From an uncultured Prevotella sp. (GTDB taxonomy: Bacteria > Bacteroidota > Bacteroidia > Bacteroidales > Bacteroidaceae), in the NCBI GenBank assembly GCA_900771975.1, contig CAAGPV010000095.1:14677-78676 (forward strand): 64,000 nt of DNA, given 5' to 3'. Under the pieces are notes generated by a model that saw only the letters and a program-made list of their open reading frames with translations, made no database searches and was not told the origin of the DNA. Shown in pieces: positions 60,998-64,000 of this stretch. The first letter of the stretch is position 1, and each line of letters opens with the position of its first letter. A program made the position numbers and the translations under genes.

Positions 60998-62711
60998 TAC
61001 TTCCCTTTGGGACATCGAGGCGAAGCAACACTCTAAGCGTGTGTACTTCAACAAACCTCAGCTCCTGACGCAATACATCGGCGCGAAGACTACGGTCATC
61101 GTGGCCGGACGACGCACTGGCAAGACGGACTCTATCGCCTCGCCGTTTGTGCTGCGTAACATGCAGCGTATGCCTGGATCTACTGGTGGTATCGTCGTGC
61201 CTACGTTTAAGCACGGACTTACCAACACGCTCCCTGGTCTGCTTGCAGCGTGGAAGCGTTGGGGCTATATCAATGGCGTTCACTATGTGGTAGGCAGAAA
61301 ACCGCCGAAGTCGTTTTCTAAGCCTATCACCGAACCGGCTGACTATGAGCATGTCATCACGTTCTATAATGGCTCGGTGGCTATCATCATCAGTCAGGAC
61401 CGCCCGGGCTCTTCCAACTCGCTCACGCTCTCGTGGCTGCTCATTGACGAGGCGAAGTTCATTGATTATAACAAGCTGAAGGACGAGACGTTGCCTGCCA
61501 ATGGTGGCATACGCTCGTACTTTGGGCACCACAGCTTTAACCACTCGATGATGGTTCTCTCTGATATGCCGCAGACCACGAAAGGATCGTGGTTCCTGCA
61601 CTACGAGGAGAAGATGGACACGAAACTGATTGACACTATCAAGGGCACAATCTACAAGATTTGGCAGACGAAGGAGCGCATTGCACAGCTCAAAGAGCAG
61701 CGCAAGCCCATTCCTTCTTATCTGCCTAATTACCTCAAATGGCTCGACCAGTCGCTTAACAAAATGCGCTCGGTAGCAGTCTATTATAAGGAGTATTCCA
61801 CCCTCGAAAACCTTCAGCTTCTCGGTGAGGAGTACATCCGGCAGATGAAGCGCGACCTCACGCCAAAGACTTTCCAGACGTCAATCCTCTGTCAGAAGAT
61901 TGGCATCTCGCATGACGGATTCTACTCGTCTATGCAGGAGTACCACAAATATGATGCGTCGGATTTTGACTACCTCGACTCGCTCGGCTACGACCGCATC
62001 ATCAAGGAGGCGCAGCAGGATCTTTACACTATCCACGCCAACAACCAGTTCTCTACGCTTAACAGCTCGCTCGACTGTCGCACGGACTCGGACATCGACC
62101 CTATGCAGCCTCTATGCATTGGTATGGACTATAATGCTAATATCAACTGGATTGTGTGCGGTCAGCCACGCAACAATAGATTAAACATCCTCAAATCCTT
62201 CTACGTCAAATTCGAGCGCAAAATCCCTGCGCTCGTCGCCGACTTCTGCACCTACTACGCACCACATCCAAACAAGACGGTCATCTACTACTATGATGCC
62301 ACAGCCCTCGGCTCTAACTATGCCGTGAACGATCAAGATTTCCACTGGGTGGTAGTACATGAGTTCGAGCGCCACGGATGGCAGGTCATTGACGTGTACC
62401 TCGGCAACCCGATGCGACATGATGAGAAATACCTTCTCATCAATCAGGGTTTTGCCGGGAAGCAACGCCTGATGCCGTACTTCAACCGCCAAAACAACGA
62501 TGACCTTATCCTCGCCATCCAGTCCGCAGGAGTGGAGCGAGGTCGCAACGGCTTCCGCAAGAACAAGTCTATGGAGAAGCAGCCGGAGTCCGAAGAAGAC
62601 CTTCTCGAACACCGTACCGACGGCACCGATGCCTTCGACACCCTCTATATCGGCTGCGAGAAGTTCCCACAGCACGATTTATATCCAATTGCGATTGGTG
62701 GGGTGAGATAA
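60981..62711 (+). CDS. Terminase large subunit
   Basis: From ATG 60981 the product has 576 residues; the longer frame from 60798 overlaps the previous gene and is not family-like. Walker A is VAGRRTGKTDS (residues 41-51), Walker B LLIDEAKFID, followed by a coupling motif region (MMVLSDMPQTTKGSWFLHYE). The nuclease domain begins IGMDYNANINWIVCG, whose Asp is an RuvC-like metal ligand, and contains a DGTDAFDTLYIG motif near the end. The enzyme packages DNA into the capsid with an ATP-driven motor and cuts the ends. It confirms the phage nature of the element. Confidence 0.92.
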   Translation: MTNKVDTSLWDIEAKQHSKRVYFNKPQLLTQYIGAKTTVIVAGRRTGKTDSIASPFVLRNMQRMPGSTGGIVVPTFKHGLTNTLPGLLAAWKRWGYINGVHYVVGRKPPKSFSKPITEPADYEHVITFYNGSVAIIISQDRPGSSNSLTLSWLLIDEAKFIDYNKLKDETLPANGGIRSYFGHHSFNHSMMVLSDMPQTTKGSWFLHYEEKMDTKLIDTIKGTIYKIWQTKERIAQLKEQRKPIPSYLPNYLKWLDQSLNKMRSVAVYYKEYSTLENLQLLGEEYIRQMKRDLTPKTFQTSILCQKIGISHDGFYSSMQEYHKYDASDFDYLDSLGYDRIIKEAQQDLYTIHANNQFSTLNSSLDCRTDSDIDPMQPLCIGMDYNANINWIVCGQPRNNRLNILKSFYVKFERKIPALVADFCTYYAPHPNKTVIYYYDATALGSNYAVNDQDFHWVVVHEFERHGWQVIDVYLGNPMRHDEKYLLINQGFAGKQRLMPYFNRQNNDDLILAIQSAGVERGRNGFRKNKSMEKQPESEEDLLEHRTDGTDAFDTLYIGCEKFPQHDLYPIAIGGVR

Positions 62712-62763
62712 ATAAATGTTGCAGTATTTAGCTTTGAAATAATGAAGTACGCCATTTTTATGT

Positions 62764-62771
62764 TATCTTTG
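62764..62771 (+). promoter_or_regulatory. -7 box for the abi gene
   Basis: TATCTTTG followed by C, 19 bases before the ATG at 62791. The gene is thus separable from the phage operon. Confidence 0.6.
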
Positions 62772-62790
62772 CAGTCTAAATTTGATTATC

Positions 62791-63744
62791 ATGGTAAAAT
62801 ATAATAAACCGGCCCTAACATTCTCGCAACAAGTGGACTTGCTTATTGCCAGGGGGCTTGTTGTAAACAATAAGAAAAGAGTGGAGAAAACTCTTGCCAA
62901 CATCAGTTATTACAGACTTAGTGCATATATGCTTCCATTTAAGGAATGTCAAAATGGTGTTGTTATTGACAGATTCGTTCCTGATACCACTTGGGAAATG
63001 GTCTATGATTTATATAAATTTGACCGCAAATTGCGTTTGCTTTTATTTGATGCCATTGAACGCATTGAAATAGCAATACGAACCCAAATCGTTAATCAGT
63101 TAAGTTTGAAATACGGCTCTCATTGGCAAGACAATCGTAGTATTTTCAAAGGTCCAATAACTCGTAGACGTAGAGATGGATCTACTTTCACTGATGATGT
63201 TTTTGCAGATATGCAGCAACATATTAAGGATAGATTGCATAACGACCGCTCTGAAACATTTATCCAACATTATCGTGATACTTATTCAGAACCGGAAAAT
63301 CCGCCTTCTTGGATGAGTGTCGAAATAATGTATTTCAGCCAGTTGTCTCGTATTTGTGACGGATTAAAGAGACGTGCTGACATTGTTGGCATTGCTAAGT
63401 ATTTTTCTTTGCCACCGCAAACATTTCTATCGTGGCTTCATGCTTTGAATTTCACAAGAAACTTGTGTGCCCATCATTCAAGAATGTGGAATAGAGATAT
63501 GAATATTGTGCCAGAGAAACTGGAGTTTTCAAGAAATCTCAAATGGATATCCAACCCAGATACGGCAAAAAGAAACAAGGTGTACTATTCTGTGTGTATG
63601 ATATACTACCTGTTGCAGACAATAAACCCACGAACGTCATTTAAAAAGCGACTGGTTGATTTGCTCGAAAAATATTCGCACGTAATAAACCTTAATTCAA
63701 TGGGATTTCCTGCAAATTGGAAAGACGATAATTTTTGGAAATAA
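62791..63744 (+). CDS. Abi_2 (AbiD/AbiF) abortive-infection HEPN protein
   Basis: From ATG 62791 the product has 317 residues. Its N-terminal pattern (LTFSQQVDLLIARGLVVNN, ISYYRLSAYMLPF) and LRLLLFDAIERIEIAIRTQI are typical of the Abi_2 family. TRNLCAHHSRMWNR near residue 230 gives an RxxxxH HEPN motif, the presumed RNase site. Relatives AbiF/AbiD stop phage growth by killing or arresting the infected cell. It is AT-rich and carries its own promoter, unlike its phage neighbours, so it looks like a cargo gene of the prophage. Confidence 0.88.
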   Translation: MVKYNKPALTFSQQVDLLIARGLVVNNKKRVEKTLANISYYRLSAYMLPFKECQNGVVIDRFVPDTTWEMVYDLYKFDRKLRLLLFDAIERIEIAIRTQIVNQLSLKYGSHWQDNRSIFKGPITRRRRDGSTFTDDVFADMQQHIKDRLHNDRSETFIQHYRDTYSEPENPPSWMSVEIMYFSQLSRICDGLKRRADIVGIAKYFSLPPQTFLSWLHALNFTRNLCAHHSRMWNRDMNIVPEKLEFSRNLKWISNPDTAKRNKVYYSVCMIYYLLQTINPRTSFKKRLVDLLEKYSHVINLNSMGFPANWKDDNFWK

Positions 63745-63787
63745 CATTTTTTTGCTTGAAAAACTTTGTTATCACAAAAACTAATCG

Positions 63788-63795
63788 TAATTTTG
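63788..63795 (+). promoter_or_regulatory. Strong Bacteroidetes promoter at the right edge
   Basis: TTTG (63765-63768), 19 bases, then TAATTTTG followed by C: both -33 and -7 elements at optimal spacing. Transcription would enter the structured stretch at 63840-63878 and leave the window. Confidence 0.7.
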
Positions 63796-63839
63796 CAGCA
63801 GAAAATTTAATAGATAGTTTTTAAACTTAAAGATAATAG

Positions 63840-63878
63840 GCCTCCCAGGCGAGCTTTCGAGCAGCATACTTGGGGGGC
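63840..63878 (+). ncRNA. Structured RNA stretch downstream of a strong promoter
   Basis: GCCTCCCA (63840-63847) pairs with TGGGGGGC (63871-63878), and an inner GCT-TTCG-AGC tetraloop hairpin lies between. No gene is seen in 63745-64000 that would be the end product, so it may be a leader, attenuator or small RNA. Confidence 0.45.
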
Positions 63879-64000
63879 GTTACTTATTTTATAGGGTATA
63901 GTCATATAGAGTTACTTTAACTCTGTTGAAGCGGAACACTGCCTAATCACCCTTTCCTATACGCCTTTGTCTTGCGCCCAACGCAGGATGAAGGCTTTTC

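Noticed and set aside
63840..63878. Simple terminator of the abi gene
   Set aside because: The stretch lies downstream of a new, well-formed promoter and lacks a proper T run, so a leader or small RNA fits better, though a terminator cannot be excluded.
63957..64000. Possible end of a leftward gene at the right edge (…FILRWAQDKGV then stop)
   Set aside because: Only 14 codons are visible, too few to support a gene; sequence to the right would decide.
47985..64000. CRISPR array or retron in the element
   Set aside because: No regular repeat-spacer pattern and no reverse transcriptase motif are present.

Overview
The window looks like a chromosome segment of a Prevotella-type member of the order Bacteroidales. 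The evidence is a SusC/SusD outer-membrane pair, regulators and cargo of the type IX secretion system (PorW, PorX, C-terminal sorting tails), families largely confined to Bacteroidetes (DUF4302, DUF4834, GSCFA, the HExxH import lipoprotein), and many Bacteroidetes-type -7 boxes (TAnnTTTG) in front of genes instead of sigma70 promoters. Positions 1 to about 47.2 kb are chromosome. From about 47.3 kb to the right edge lies an integrated phage-like element whose right end is outside the window.

Layout of the chromosomal part: murF-alr start (left edge), a GSCFA-Fur pair, a YfhO membrane protein, mtnN and luxS (S-adenosylhomocysteine recycling and AI-2), a PorT-like barrel, typA, rpsO, tRNA-Pro(GGG), then a tight rightward run aroA - Cys-rich small protein - ABC-3 permease - porW - porX - tsaE. 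Leftward trxA and dnaE follow, then rightward psd-pssA-DUF4834 (phosphatidylethanolamine synthesis), leftward yraN-birA-pyrH, and tadA.

From 25.5 to 40.2 kb there is one leftward block for extracellular proteolysis and uptake: SusC, SusD, HExxH lipoprotein, DUF4302 lipoprotein and a secreted protein form the first operon, closed by a strong terminator. Two paralogous M6 metalloproteases with type IX sorting tails follow behind their own promoter. PorW/PorX in the same window control or build the machine that would export those proteases. Then come a coiled-coil lipoprotein with rsmI, tdk with a PerM/AI-2E membrane protein, a HI0933-type flavoprotein and a WG-repeat protein.

The element (47.3-64 kb) begins with a gene-poor stretch holding iteron-like and nested inverted repeats. 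It continues with a small unknown protein and a helix-turn-helix protein, a CHC2-TOPRIM primase fused to a P-loop helicase-like ATPase, a 1-kb non-coding region with a 14-bp inverted repeat, and ardA. Next are a leftward unknown gene bracketed by 25-bp direct repeats, two small phage genes, a ClpP-like head protease fused to a scaffold-like coiled coil, a HK97-type capsid protein, a structural protein, a phosphoribosyltransferase, a PLD-half protein, terminase small- and large-subunit genes, and an AbiF/Abi_2 HEPN gene with its own promoter. A promoter followed by a structured non-coding stretch sits at the right edge. No integrase, transposase, portal or tail gene lies inside the window, so the element type cannot be settled from this sequence alone.
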